A DNA stretch of 7,741 nt from CAZVUW01 sp964629825 (lineage in GTDB: Bacteria; Actinomycetota; Nitriliruptoria; Euzebyales; Egibacteraceae): positions 1 through 7,741 of the forward strand of contig CAZVUW010000121.1 of assembly GCA_964629825.1 (NCBI GenBank). Direction: 5' to 3'. Of the stretch, positions 1-6,818 are shown piece after piece; positions within the stretch are counted from its first letter, which is position 1; each line of letters opens with the position of its first letter. The notes under the pieces are model-generated. The model was not told the DNA's origin and ran no database searches. It worked only from the letters and a program-made list of their open reading frames with translations. The position numbers and the translations under genes were made by a program.

Positions 1-487
1 GTACTGCGGCATCTGCGTCGAGGTGTTCCGGTTCGACGCGCTCTTCTGGTCGCCCGAGTTCGAGTACTCGACCTACTCGATCCGCGAGCTGACGCACGAG
101 AAGGACCAGCTGCGGCGCTGGATGAACACCGTCCCGCCGCCGCCCGAGCTGGAGGAGGGCGCAGCGCTGCCGCCCGAGGTCGAGGACGGCATCGCCGCGG
201 CCGCGACGGCGGCCGCGGCGGCCGCCGAGGCCACCGCGGCAGCGGCCGCCCCGGCCGAGGCGAAGAAGGCCGCGCCCGCCAAGGCCAAGGCGGCGCCGAA
301 GAAGCCGGTCGAGGAGGACATCCACGTCGACGTGGAGATCGACCAGGAGGTCTTCGACCGGCTCATCGCCGAGGGCAAGAGCGAGCGTGTCGCCCGCGCC
401 AAGGCGAAGGCGGCCTACGTCCGCGCACAGAAGGCCCGCATCCGCGCCGAGCGCGGTGGCGGGGAGGACCAGGGAGGGGCCGAGTGA
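1..487 (+). CDS. nuoI: NADH-quinone oxidoreductase subunit I, 3' end only
   Basis: C-terminal 161 residues of the complex I subunit that holds clusters N6a and N6b and relays electrons to the quinone-proximal cluster. The gene enters from the left: the first full codon is at 2-4, so the GTG at 23 is internal, not a start. Seen: residues 1-7 contain the second and third cysteines (codons 5-7 and 14-16) of the second CxxCxxCxxxCP motif, followed by a FDALFWSPEFEY segment typical of NuoI. Odd: the expected fourth Cys and Pro are Phe and Arg (codons 26-28 and 29-31). After about residue 45 the protein continues for some 115 residues beyond the usual NuoI core: an acidic Pro-rich stretch, an Ala/Lys-rich linker (about 64-102), then a small module (about 103-150) ending in a basic predicted helix. 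The stop overlaps the nuoJ start, so the two are translationally coupled. The identity is secure from the motif and from its place before nuoJ. Whether the Phe-Arg change is real cannot be settled here. Confidence 0.93.
   Translation, partial: YCGICVEVFRFDALFWSPEFEYSTYSIRELTHEKDQLRRWMNTVPPPPELEEGAALPPEVEDGIAAAATAAAAAAEATAAAAAPAEAKKAAPAKAKAAPKKPVEEDIHVDVEIDQEVFDRLIAEGKSERVARAKAKAAYVRAQKARIRAERGGGEDQGGAE
191..310 (+). repeat. Low-complexity GCC/GCG-rich tract in nuoI
   Basis: This tract encodes the Ala-rich then Ala/Lys/Pro-rich linker of NuoI (residues about 64-102 of the part seen). The first half, about 190-256, is nearly all Ala codons and contains repeated GGCCGC/GCGGCC units. The second half alternates Ala with Lys and Pro, as in flexible histone H1-like tails. 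The repetitive GC sequence could vary in length by slippage in multiples of three, and it is also a likely spot for sequencing trouble. It is part of the coding frame, not a separate element. Confidence 0.7.
471..479 (+). promoter_or_regulatory. Ribosome binding site for nuoJ
   Basis: The purine run AGGGAGGGG lies 4 bases before the GTG at 484 and is inside the end of nuoI. It supports the GTG start, which overlaps the nuoI stop as GTGA. Translational coupling of nuoI and nuoJ is the likely consequence. Confidence 0.65.
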
Positions 488-1089
488 CCGTCTCCGACAT
501 CTTCATCCTGGCCACCGCCGTGGTGGGCGGGGCCTCGGCGCTGCTGGTCGTCACGGCGCGCAACGTCGTGCATGCGGCGCTGTACCTCGTCGTCGCTCTG
601 CTCAGCGTGGCGGGGGCTTTCCTGGCGCTGGGTGCGGAGTTCCTCGCCTGGGCCCAGGTGCTGGTCTACGTCGGCGCGGTCGTGGTGCTGATCCTGTTCG
701 GGCTGATGCTGACCCGCGCCCCGATCGGCCCCATGGCCCAGCACAACGAGAACCGCAAGCTGGCCGTCGGCGTCAGCCTCGCGCTGTTCGCGCTGCTGGT
801 CTACCTGATCTTCGACTCCTTCGGCGGGGTCAGGATCAACCTCCAGCACACGACGGCGAGCATGCTCGGCGAGCAGCTGTACACCGCCTGGGCGTTCCCG
901 TTCATGGTTCTCGGCTTCTTCCTCACGGTCGCGCTGATCGGGGCAGTGGTCATCGCCCGCCGCGAGGAGGGCGAGGGCCCGCTGCCGCCGGAGGATCCGG
1001 ACCTGGACCAGCGCCGAGCCGTGCCGGCCTACACGGACGCCACGTCTGAGCCGGGCGTCATCGACTTCTCGAGCGAGGTGTCCCGCTGA
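484..1089 (+). CDS. nuoJ: NADH-quinone oxidoreductase subunit J
   Basis: Membrane subunit of complex I, next to the quinone module. Its third helix takes part in coupling quinone reduction to proton movement. 201 residues with five hydrophobic segments (roughly 5-24, 29-49, 54-77, 92-112 and 136-157). The third segment has the family pattern AQVLVYVGAVVVLILFGLML. Tyr62 aligns with E. coli Tyr59, while the position of E. coli Glu55 is Gln58, a residue found in other NuoJ proteins as far as I recall. After the last helix there is a polar, acidic tail (about 160-201) that makes the protein somewhat longer than E. coli NuoJ (184). The GTG start at 484 overlaps the nuoI stop and has a good ribosome site. 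The stop TGA shares its last base with the nuoK ATG, so J and K are tightly coupled. Confidence 0.96.
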   Translation: MTVSDIFILATAVVGGASALLVVTARNVVHAALYLVVALLSVAGAFLALGAEFLAWAQVLVYVGAVVVLILFGLMLTRAPIGPMAQHNENRKLAVGVSLALFALLVYLIFDSFGGVRINLQHTTASMLGEQLYTAWAFPFMVLGFFLTVALIGAVVIARREEGEGPLPPEDPDLDQRRAVPAYTDATSEPGVIDFSSEVSR

Positions 1090-1403
1090 TGGAGGCGGTC
1101 TACCCCCTGGTGTTCGCCGCCCTGCTGTTCTGCATCGGCGTGTATGGCGTACTCTCGCGCCGCAACGCCGTGCTCGTCCTGATGTCGGTTGAGCTCATGC
1201 TCGCCTCGGTGGTCATCAACCTGGTGACCTTCGGGGAGATGGCGCGGGCGGCCGGCGACACCCTGCTCTCCGGTCAGGGCTTCGCCCTGCTCGTGCTGGC
1301 CGTCGGCGCCGCGGAGGTGGGTGTCGGGCTGGCGATCATCCTGCTGCTGTACCGCAACCGCGCGTCGGTCAACATCGACGACGCCGACCTGATGAAGTAC
1401 TAG
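1089..1403 (+). CDS. nuoK: NADH-quinone oxidoreductase subunit K
   Basis: Small three-helix membrane subunit of complex I (Mrp subunit C-like/ND4L family), between NuoJ and NuoN in the enzyme. It carries two buried glutamates of the central charge relay. 104 residues, close to E. coli NuoK (100). Seen: helices at about 4-22, 27-47 and 63-88. Glu35 in the SVELML context and Glu76 in the AAEVGVGLA context correspond to E. coli Glu36 and Glu72. The ATG overlaps the nuoJ stop as TGATG, with a GAGGTG purine motif 8 bases upstream. The gene ends in TAG, and 50 bases then separate it from nuoL. No anomaly seen. Confidence 0.97.
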   Translation: MEAVYPLVFAALLFCIGVYGVLSRRNAVLVLMSVELMLASVVINLVTFGEMARAAGDTLLSGQGFALLVLAVGAAEVGVGLAIILLLYRNRASVNIDDADLMKY

Positions 1404-1438
1404 GGGACCGCCTTGCAGCGGGCACCCGAACAATCTCC

Positions 1439-1444
1439 GAGGGG
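1439..1444 (+). promoter_or_regulatory. Ribosome binding site for nuoL
   Basis: GAGGGG lies 9 bases before the GTG at 1454, within the 50-base gap after nuoK. It decides for the GTG, which directly precedes the first hydrophobic helix. The rest of the gap shows no convincing promoter or hairpin. Confidence 0.6.
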
Positions 1445-1453
1445 TCTAGAGCG

Positions 1454-3556
1454 GTGATCTCCGATTACGCATGGGTCATCCCGGCGCTCATGGCGCTGTC
1501 TGGGGCGATCATCATCTTCTTCGGCAAGCGCTTCACGAAGCAGGGCGCCGAGATCGGGATCGCCTCCATCGCGACCTGCTTCGTGATCGCGGTCGGCATC
1601 GCCATCCAGGTGTTCACGGCCAACGTCGACGCGGCCCGCCAGGTCGAGCCGGTCGAGCACACCGCCGCCGTGGAGGTCGAGATCGCGGACGCCTCCGGGG
1701 CGCTCGTCGCCATGGGCGAGGCCGAGGAGGTCCAGCTCCCCGCCGGAGTGTCCGAGTTCCGTGTCGAGCGCTCCGCCCGGCTGACCCCAATCGGCGGCGA
1801 GGACGGCTTCGACATCGGCATCCGCGTCGACGGCCTGACCGCGATGATGTTCCTGCTGGTCACCTTCGTGAGCCTGATGGTCCACATCTACTCGCTGGGC
1901 TACATGGCCGGTGACCCCCGCTTCACCTGGTTCTACGCGCTGCTGTCGCTGTTCACCGCCTCGATGCTGCTGCTGGTGGTGGCCGACAACCTGATGATCG
2001 TCCTGGTCGGCTGGGAGCTGGTCGGCATCTGCTCGTTCCTGCTGATCGGCTTCTGGTGGGAGGAGCGCAAGAACTCCACCGCGGCGATCAAGGCCTTCCT
2101 GACCACCAAGTTCGGTGACGTCGGCCTGATCCTCGGCGTGGTCGGGCTGTGGTCGCAGTTCCGGACCTTCAACATCGGCGAGATCATCGCGGCCGTGGGA
2201 GAGGGGACCCAGGCCGGCGGGGAGCCGCTCAGCACCGGGCTGCTGACCTTCTCGCTGCTGATGCTGTTCCTCGGGGCGGTCGGCAAGTCGGCTCAGTTCC
2301 CGCTGCACACCTGGCTGCCGGACGCCATGGCCGGCCCGACGCCGGTGTCCGCCCTGATCCACGCCGCCACGATGGTGACCGCCGGCGTGTTCCTGGTGGC
2401 GCGCCTGTACCCGGTCTACTCGGCGGTCCCGACCGCGCGGACCACGGTGGCGATCATCGGCGGGATCACGCTGTTCGTGGCCGGGCTGCTCGCGCTGGTG
2501 CAGGACGACGTCAAGAAGGTCCTCGCCTACTCGACCATCAGCCAGCTGGGCTACATGGTCGCGGCGCTCGGCTTCAGCTACACCGCCGGGATCTTCCACC
2601 TCTTCACGCACGGCTTCTTCAAGGCCCTGCTGTGCCTCGGCGCCGGATCGCTGATCCACGCGGCGCACTCGAACAACATGAGCGACATGGGCGGCATGCG
2701 TCGCTTCATGCCGACCACCTTCTGGACCTTCCTGATCGGCTCGCTGGCGCTGATGGCCATCCCGCCGCTGGCCGGCTTCTGGTCCAAGGACGAGATCCTG
2801 GCCTCCGCCGCCGAGGCGGGCAGCGCAGCCGGGTGGTTCGTGCTGATCCTGGGTGCGCTGGGCGGCCTGGTCACCGCCTTCTACATGACCCGCGTTCTGT
2901 ACCTGGTGTTCGCCGGCAGCTACCGCGGCCACGGCACCCCGCACGAGAGCCCCGCGACCATGACAGGTCCGCTGGTCGCGCTGGCCATCCCGTCGGTGCT
3001 GATCGGCCTCATCAACCTGCCGTTCGAGTGGTTCCAGCCCTACGCGTTCTCGGCCTGGACCATGCACTCGCTCGAGTACTGGGCGAGCCACCCGGTGGAG
3101 TTCGTGCTGCCGATCGCGGCCGTGGCGACCATCCTCGCCCTGGCCGGGGTGGGGCTCGGGCGCGCGCTGTACCGCGAGGTCCCCGAGCGTGACCCCATGC
3201 TCAACATGGGCTTCGTGACCACCCTGCTGCAGAACAAGTACTACCTGGACCACCTCTACGAGGGCGTGATCGTGCGCGGCATCCGCGACCCGATCGCCAA
3301 CGCCGCGTACTGGTTCAACGACAACGTGCTGGACCGCGTCGTGTACCTCGCCGGCGCCGGAGCCGTCCGCACCGGACGAGCGGTGTACGAGGTCGGCGAC
3401 CAGAAGGGCATCGACGGGGCCATCAACGGCCTCGGCCTGTCCGCCATCTGGTCGGGCGCCCGGATGCGGCTGGCGCAGAGCGGAAACGTCCAGCTGTACG
3501 CGGGCGCCATGTTCGTCGGCGTCATCGTCCTGGCGATCGCGTTTGCGGCGGCCTAG
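1454..3556 (+). CDS. nuoL: NADH-quinone oxidoreductase subunit L
   Basis: The distal antiporter-like proton-pumping subunit of complex I (ND5 family). 700 residues against 613 in E. coli. The proton-path residues are present: Glu188 (GWELVG; E. coli Glu144), Asp222 (FGDVGL; Asp178), Lys278 (GKSAQFPLHTWLPDA; Lys229), His303 (LIHAATMVTAG; His254), the His382/His386 pair (FHLFTHGFFKA) and Lys445 (GFWSKDEIL; Lys399). From about 594 to 661 runs the charged amphipathic region expected for the lateral helix along the membrane arm, followed by a last membrane helix at about 679-699. Odd: between the second helix and the DGL motif (Asp126, against Asp82 in E. coli) there is a long polar, Glu/Val-rich loop at about 56-125, which accounts for some 44 extra residues. 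GTG start backed by a ribosome site 9 bases upstream; TAG stop. Identification is certain, and the role of the loop is unknown. Confidence 0.98.
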   Translation: MISDYAWVIPALMALSGAIIIFFGKRFTKQGAEIGIASIATCFVIAVGIAIQVFTANVDAARQVEPVEHTAAVEVEIADASGALVAMGEAEEVQLPAGVSEFRVERSARLTPIGGEDGFDIGIRVDGLTAMMFLLVTFVSLMVHIYSLGYMAGDPRFTWFYALLSLFTASMLLLVVADNLMIVLVGWELVGICSFLLIGFWWEERKNSTAAIKAFLTTKFGDVGLILGVVGLWSQFRTFNIGEIIAAVGEGTQAGGEPLSTGLLTFSLLMLFLGAVGKSAQFPLHTWLPDAMAGPTPVSALIHAATMVTAGVFLVARLYPVYSAVPTARTTVAIIGGITLFVAGLLALVQDDVKKVLAYSTISQLGYMVAALGFSYTAGIFHLFTHGFFKALLCLGAGSLIHAAHSNNMSDMGGMRRFMPTTFWTFLIGSLALMAIPPLAGFWSKDEILASAAEAGSAAGWFVLILGALGGLVTAFYMTRVLYLVFAGSYRGHGTPHESPATMTGPLVALAIPSVLIGLINLPFEWFQPYAFSAWTMHSLEYWASHPVEFVLPIAAVATILALAGVGLGRALYREVPERDPMLNMGFVTTLLQNKYYLDHLYEGVIVRGIRDPIANAAYWFNDNVLDRVVYLAGAGAVRTGRAVYEVGDQKGIDGAINGLGLSAIWSGARMRLAQSGNVQLYAGAMFVGVIVLAIAFAAA

Positions 3557-3588
3557 AGCAACCTGAAGCGAGAAGGGAACGGCTGAAC

Positions 3589-5142
3589 ATGTGGGAGAGT
3601 TGGGCGCTCAGCGTCGCGGTGTTCCTGCCGCTGGTCGGCGCAGGCATCATCGTGCTCATACCCAAGGCCTCGGAGGACGCGGCCAAGCCGGTCGCCTTGG
3701 CGGTGTCCGGGCTGGCGTTCCTCGTGTCGCTCGGGGTGCTCGCCGGCTACTACTTCGGTGAGGCCGGCGGCGAGGGGCTCGCCTTCCAGGTGCAGCTGGA
3801 CTGGATCCCGGTGATCGGGGCCCAGTACCACGTGGCGATCGACGGCATCTCGATGCCGCTGTTCGTCCTCAGCTTCCTGCTGACGTTCCTCTGCGCCCTG
3901 TACTGCTTCCACCACATCGAGGAGCCCGGCAAGCCGAAGGCGTTCCTGGCGCTGATGCTGATGCTCCAGACGGGCATGGCCGGCACCTTCATCGCCTTCG
4001 ACCTGGTGCTGTTCTTCATCTTCTGGGAGCTCGTGCTCGTCCCGATGTACTTCATGATCGGGGTGTGGGGCGGTCCGCGGCGCGAGTACGCCGCCGTGAA
4101 GTTCTTCCTCTACACGCTGTTCGGGTCCGTCTTCATGCTGGTCGCCTTCATCGCGCTCGGCCTGGCCGGCGCGGGCGAGGGCGCGCTGGCGAACTTCAAC
4201 ATCCTGGACCTCCAGCAGCTCGGCGCGGCGGGCGAGTTCGGCCTGACCTTCCAGCGGCTCGCGTTCCTGGCGATCTTCCTCGGCTTCGCGATCAAGGTGC
4301 CGATGTGGCCGTTCCACACCTGGCTGCCCGACGCCCACACCGAGGCCCCGACGGTGGGCTCCGTCCTGCTGGCCGGCATCCTGCTGAAGATGGGCACCTA
4401 CGGGTTCGTCCGCATCGCGATCCCGATCCTGCCGGACGCCGCCGTCGACTACGCCCCGCTCATCGCCGTGCTGGCCGTCATCGCGATCATCTACGGCGCT
4501 CTGTGCTGCCTGGCGCAGACGGATCTGAAGCGCCTGATCGCGTTCAGCTCGGTCGGCCACATGGGCTTCGTGATGCTCGGCATCGCGGCCCTGACCCCGA
4601 CCGGCATCAACGCCGCCATCTTCGGGATGGTCGCCCACGGCGTGATCACCGGCATGCTCTTCTTCATCGTCGGCTCGGTGAAGGAGCGCTACCACACCCG
4701 CGCGATCGCCGACATCGGCGGCGGCCTGCTGCAGACCATGCCGCGGATGGGGGCCCTGTTCACCTACGTGGCGATCGCCAGCCTCGGCCTGCCAGGCCTG
4801 GCCGGCTTCTGGGGTGAGATCTTCGCCCTGCTGGCCGCGTTCAACCCGGCCCAGGGGATCGTCGACGCCGGCTTCCTCACGCTCTTCCGCGTCGCCGTCG
4901 TGTTCGGCGCCCTGGGCACGGTGCTGACCGCCGGCTACTTCCTGTACATGCTCCAGCGCGTGAACATGGGCAACGCCCCCGAGCGCTGGATCAACGCGAA
5001 GCTGCGGGACGTGACCGCGGTCGAGTGGGGGACCTGGGCGCCGCTGCTCGTCCTGATCCTGCTGCTCGGCGTCCTGCCGTTCCTGATCTTCGGCGTGACC
5101 AACGCGGACGTGTCCTCGATCCTGGCCGTCTTCGGCGCCTGA
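3589..5142 (+). CDS. nuoM: NADH-quinone oxidoreductase subunit M
   Basis: Middle antiporter-like proton channel of complex I (ND4 family), between NuoL and NuoN. 517 residues, near E. coli NuoM (509), with about 14 membrane helices. Seen: Glu147 (IFWELVLVPMY; E. coli Glu144), Lys236 (AIKVPMWPFHTWLPDAH; Lys234), Lys267 (LLKMGTYG; Lys265), His324 (SSVGHMGF), His350 and Glu410 (GFWGE; Glu407). Glu410 in place of the terminal Lys of NuoL and NuoN is the hallmark that separates NuoM from its paralogues. The ATG start has AAGGGA 10 bases upstream, in a 32-base gap after nuoL. It shares the operon with its neighbours, and no separate regulation is visible. No missing key residue. Confidence 0.98.
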   Translation: MWESWALSVAVFLPLVGAGIIVLIPKASEDAAKPVALAVSGLAFLVSLGVLAGYYFGEAGGEGLAFQVQLDWIPVIGAQYHVAIDGISMPLFVLSFLLTFLCALYCFHHIEEPGKPKAFLALMLMLQTGMAGTFIAFDLVLFFIFWELVLVPMYFMIGVWGGPRREYAAVKFFLYTLFGSVFMLVAFIALGLAGAGEGALANFNILDLQQLGAAGEFGLTFQRLAFLAIFLGFAIKVPMWPFHTWLPDAHTEAPTVGSVLLAGILLKMGTYGFVRIAIPILPDAAVDYAPLIAVLAVIAIIYGALCCLAQTDLKRLIAFSSVGHMGFVMLGIAALTPTGINAAIFGMVAHGVITGMLFFIVGSVKERYHTRAIADIGGGLLQTMPRMGALFTYVAIASLGLPGLAGFWGEIFALLAAFNPAQGIVDAGFLTLFRVAVVFGALGTVLTAGYFLYMLQRVNMGNAPERWINAKLRDVTAVEWGTWAPLLVLILLLGVLPFLIFGVTNADVSSILAVFGA

Positions 5143-5163
5143 GCAAGCAACTAGACGTCGTTC

Positions 5164-5176
5164 GGAGGAACTCTCC
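5164..5176 (+). promoter_or_regulatory. Ribosome binding site for nuoN, within a short inverted repeat
   Basis: GGAGGA at 5164-5169 lies 9 bases before the nuoN ATG and is a strong Shine-Dalgarno sequence. GGAG (5164-5167) can pair with CTCC (5173-5176), plus an inner G-U pair, giving a small hairpin with a 3-base loop that would cover the ribosome site. The repeat is seen directly; any effect on nuoN translation is inference, since a 5-pair stem is weak. Confidence 0.45.
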
Positions 5177-5178
5177 AC

Positions 5179-6666
5179 ATGGAAGAGCTGACCAGTATCG
5201 ACTACTTCGGGCTCGCCCCGGAGCTGGCGCTGGTGGCGACCGCACTGCTGGTGCTGCTGGTGGAGCTGTTCCTCCCCGGCGAGCGCAAGCGCTTCGTCAA
5301 CCCGATCGCCCTCATCGGGGCGGTGGTGGCTTTGGTGCTCACCGCCGCCCTGGCCGTGGACGGCACGGTCCGCCAGTCCTTCGGCGAGATGCACGTGGTC
5401 GACAGCTACGCGCTGCTGTTCAAGGTCTTCTTCCTCGGGACGCTGATCTTCGTCCTGCTGCTCAGCTACCGCTACTTCACAGAGATCCGCACCTACCAGG
5501 GCGAGTACTACTTCCTGCTGCTGTCCTCATTCATCGGCATGCTGCTGATGGCCAGCGCGCGGGATCTGGTGATGATCTTCCTGGCGCTGGAGATGGTCAG
5601 CGTCCCCGGCTTCGTGATGGCGACGCTGCGCAAGTTCGACCTGCGCTCCAACGAGGGCGCGCTGAAGTTCTTCCTGATCGGCGTGCTCAGCATCGTCGTG
5701 CTGCTGTTCGGCCTGTCGATCGTCTACGGCTTCACGGGCACAACCAACCTGGCCGGCATCGCCGAGGCCCTTAGCGGCATGGAAACCCAGCCGCTGCTGC
5801 TGGCGAGCATCCTGTTCGTGCTGGTGGGCTTCGGCTTCAAGATCTCGGCCGTGCCATTCCACTTCTGGGCGCCTGACACCTACGAGGGCTCGCCGATCCC
5901 TGTGACCGCGTTCCTGTCGGTGGCCTCCAAGGCCGCCGGCTTCGCGGGTCTGCTGCAGGTCTGCTTCGTCGCCTTCGAGCCCCTGGCCGAGGTCTGGGCA
6001 CCGGTCACCGGCGTGATCGCCGTGCTCACGATGACGCTGGGCAACCTGACCGCCCTGACCCAGCGCAACATCGTCCGCCTGTTCGCCTACTCGTCGATCG
6101 CGCAGGCGGGCTACATGCTGGTGCCGTTCGCGCTGGTCACCCCCGGCGGCGGCGACATCAACCGGCGCGCGTTCGCGGCGGTGCTGATCTACCTGATCTC
6201 GTACTCGGTGACCAACATCGGCGCCTTCGGCTGCATCGTGGCCGTGGCGCGCCAGCACCCCGGCCGCCTGATCGCCGACTACGCCGGCCTTGGTCGCCGC
6301 TCGCCCGGCCTGGCGACCGCCCTGACCGCGTTCCTGGTCTCCCTCGGCGGCGTTCCGCCGGTGGTCGGCTTCTGGGCCAAGTTCTTCATCTTCGCGGCCT
6401 GCGTCACCGCGGGGACCGTGACCGGCTACGCGCTGGCGGCGGCCGTGGTCGTCAACTCCGTGATCGCGATGTTCTACTACCTGGCCATCGCCCGCACCGT
6501 GTGGATGGACGCGCCGGTCGTCGAGACCCGCATCCGCCCCGGCTTCGCCCTCAACCTGGCCGTGTACGGCCTTGCCATCGCCGCCCTGATCGGCGGGGTG
6601 GTGCCGCAGATCTTCGCCGGGTTCGCGGACGTGTCGACGCTGGTCGCGAGCCTGCCGGGCGGCTGA
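5179..6666 (+). CDS. nuoN: NADH-quinone oxidoreductase subunit N
   Basis: Antiporter-like proton channel closest to the quinone module of complex I (ND2 family). 495 residues, close to E. coli NuoN (485), with about 14 hydrophobic helices. Seen: Glu138 (ALEMVSVPGF; E. coli Glu133), Lys163 (ALKFFLIG; Lys158), Lys221 (GFKISAVPFHFWAPD; Lys217), His228 (His224), Lys251 (VASKAAGF; Lys247) and Lys401 (GFWAKFF; Lys395). The APDTYEGSP segment is typical of NuoN. The ATG start has GGAGGA 9 bases upstream, after a 36-base gap from nuoM. It is the last nuo gene: a candidate terminator hairpin begins 27 bases after its TGA stop. No sign of damage. Confidence 0.98.
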   Translation: MEELTSIDYFGLAPELALVATALLVLLVELFLPGERKRFVNPIALIGAVVALVLTAALAVDGTVRQSFGEMHVVDSYALLFKVFFLGTLIFVLLLSYRYFTEIRTYQGEYYFLLLSSFIGMLLMASARDLVMIFLALEMVSVPGFVMATLRKFDLRSNEGALKFFLIGVLSIVVLLFGLSIVYGFTGTTNLAGIAEALSGMETQPLLLASILFVLVGFGFKISAVPFHFWAPDTYEGSPIPVTAFLSVASKAAGFAGLLQVCFVAFEPLAEVWAPVTGVIAVLTMTLGNLTALTQRNIVRLFAYSSIAQAGYMLVPFALVTPGGGDINRRAFAAVLIYLISYSVTNIGAFGCIVAVARQHPGRLIADYAGLGRRSPGLATALTAFLVSLGGVPPVVGFWAKFFIFAACVTAGTVTGYALAAAVVVNSVIAMFYYLAIARTVWMDAPVVETRIRPGFALNLAVYGLAIAALIGGVVPQIFAGFADVSTLVASLPGG

Positions 6667-6692
6667 TCCGGCCGGCCCTGGCGGTTCGAAGC

Positions 6693-6718
6693 TCTTCACG
6701 GCTGCCGTGGGGGACTTT
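6693..6718 (+). terminator. Candidate transcription terminator after nuoN
   Basis: A perfect inverted repeat CACGG/CCGTG (6697-6701 and 6705-6709) with a CTG loop lies just after nuoN. In RNA the stem can extend outward by four more pairs, three of them G-U, to 6693/6713. It is followed by CTTTC, a poor U-tract. Its place at the end of the operon supports a terminator, perhaps a weak one that allows some read-through to htpX. Confidence 0.4.
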
Positions 6719-6742
6719 CGAGGCCGGAGCCGAGCTGGCGTC

Positions 6743-6773
6743 TCGACGGCCGCTGACTGCCCGCAGGTAGGAT
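6743..6773 (+). promoter_or_regulatory. Candidate promoter for htpX
   Basis: TAGGAT at 6768-6773 matches the TANNNT -10 pattern of actinobacterial housekeeping sigma factors. It stands out as a small AT-richer spot in GC-rich DNA. TCGACG at 6743-6748 matches four of six bases of TTGACA, with a 19-base spacer that is at the long end of the usual range. Transcription would begin near 6780 and give a leader of about 40 bases. This is a motif call by eye; I saw no convincing stress sigma-factor site. Confidence 0.4.
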
Positions 6774-6818
6774 TTCCTTGCGCGGCATGCGCTGACCACC
6801 CCGCGGAGAGCGAAGAAG

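Noticed and set aside
23..487. A short stand-alone gene starting at the GTG at 23
   Set aside because: The frame is open to the left edge and encodes part of the second 4Fe-4S motif of NuoI before that GTG, so the true start lies outside the window.
387..1049. Plus-strand open frames in alternative phases (387-1049, 2149-3192, 4065-4817, 5025-5774)
   Set aside because: They overlap confirmed nuo genes, are very rich in Arg, Pro and Gly, and lack motifs; this is typical of frame-shifted GC-rich coding DNA.
1407..1455. ACCGC/GCGGT inverted repeat spanning the nuoK-nuoL gap
   Set aside because: The arms are only 5 bases long with a loop of about 39 bases and can be expected by chance in DNA of this composition.
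1400..3253. Long open frame of 617 codons on the minus strand opposite nuoL
   Set aside because: It is a shadow of nuoL in GC-rich DNA: the translation is dominated by Gln, His, Arg, Asp and Gly with no domain pattern, and nuoL is certain on the other strand.
3553..5394. Long open frame of 613 codons on the minus strand opposite nuoM and the start of nuoN
   Set aside because: Same reason: its composition mirrors the plus-strand codons of hydrophobic proteins, and it crosses a gene junction without regard to it.
484..6666. A Mrp-type Na+/H+ antiporter or membrane-bound hydrogenase cluster instead of complex I
   Set aside because: NuoL, NuoM and NuoN resemble Mrp subunits, but the full I-J-K-L-M-N order, the NuoI ferredoxin-like end, and subunit-specific residues such as NuoM Glu410 point to complex I.
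6718..6746. TCGAG/CTCGA inverted repeat before htpX as a possible operator
   Set aside because: The 5-base arms with a 19-base loop lack further symmetry; this is no better than chance.
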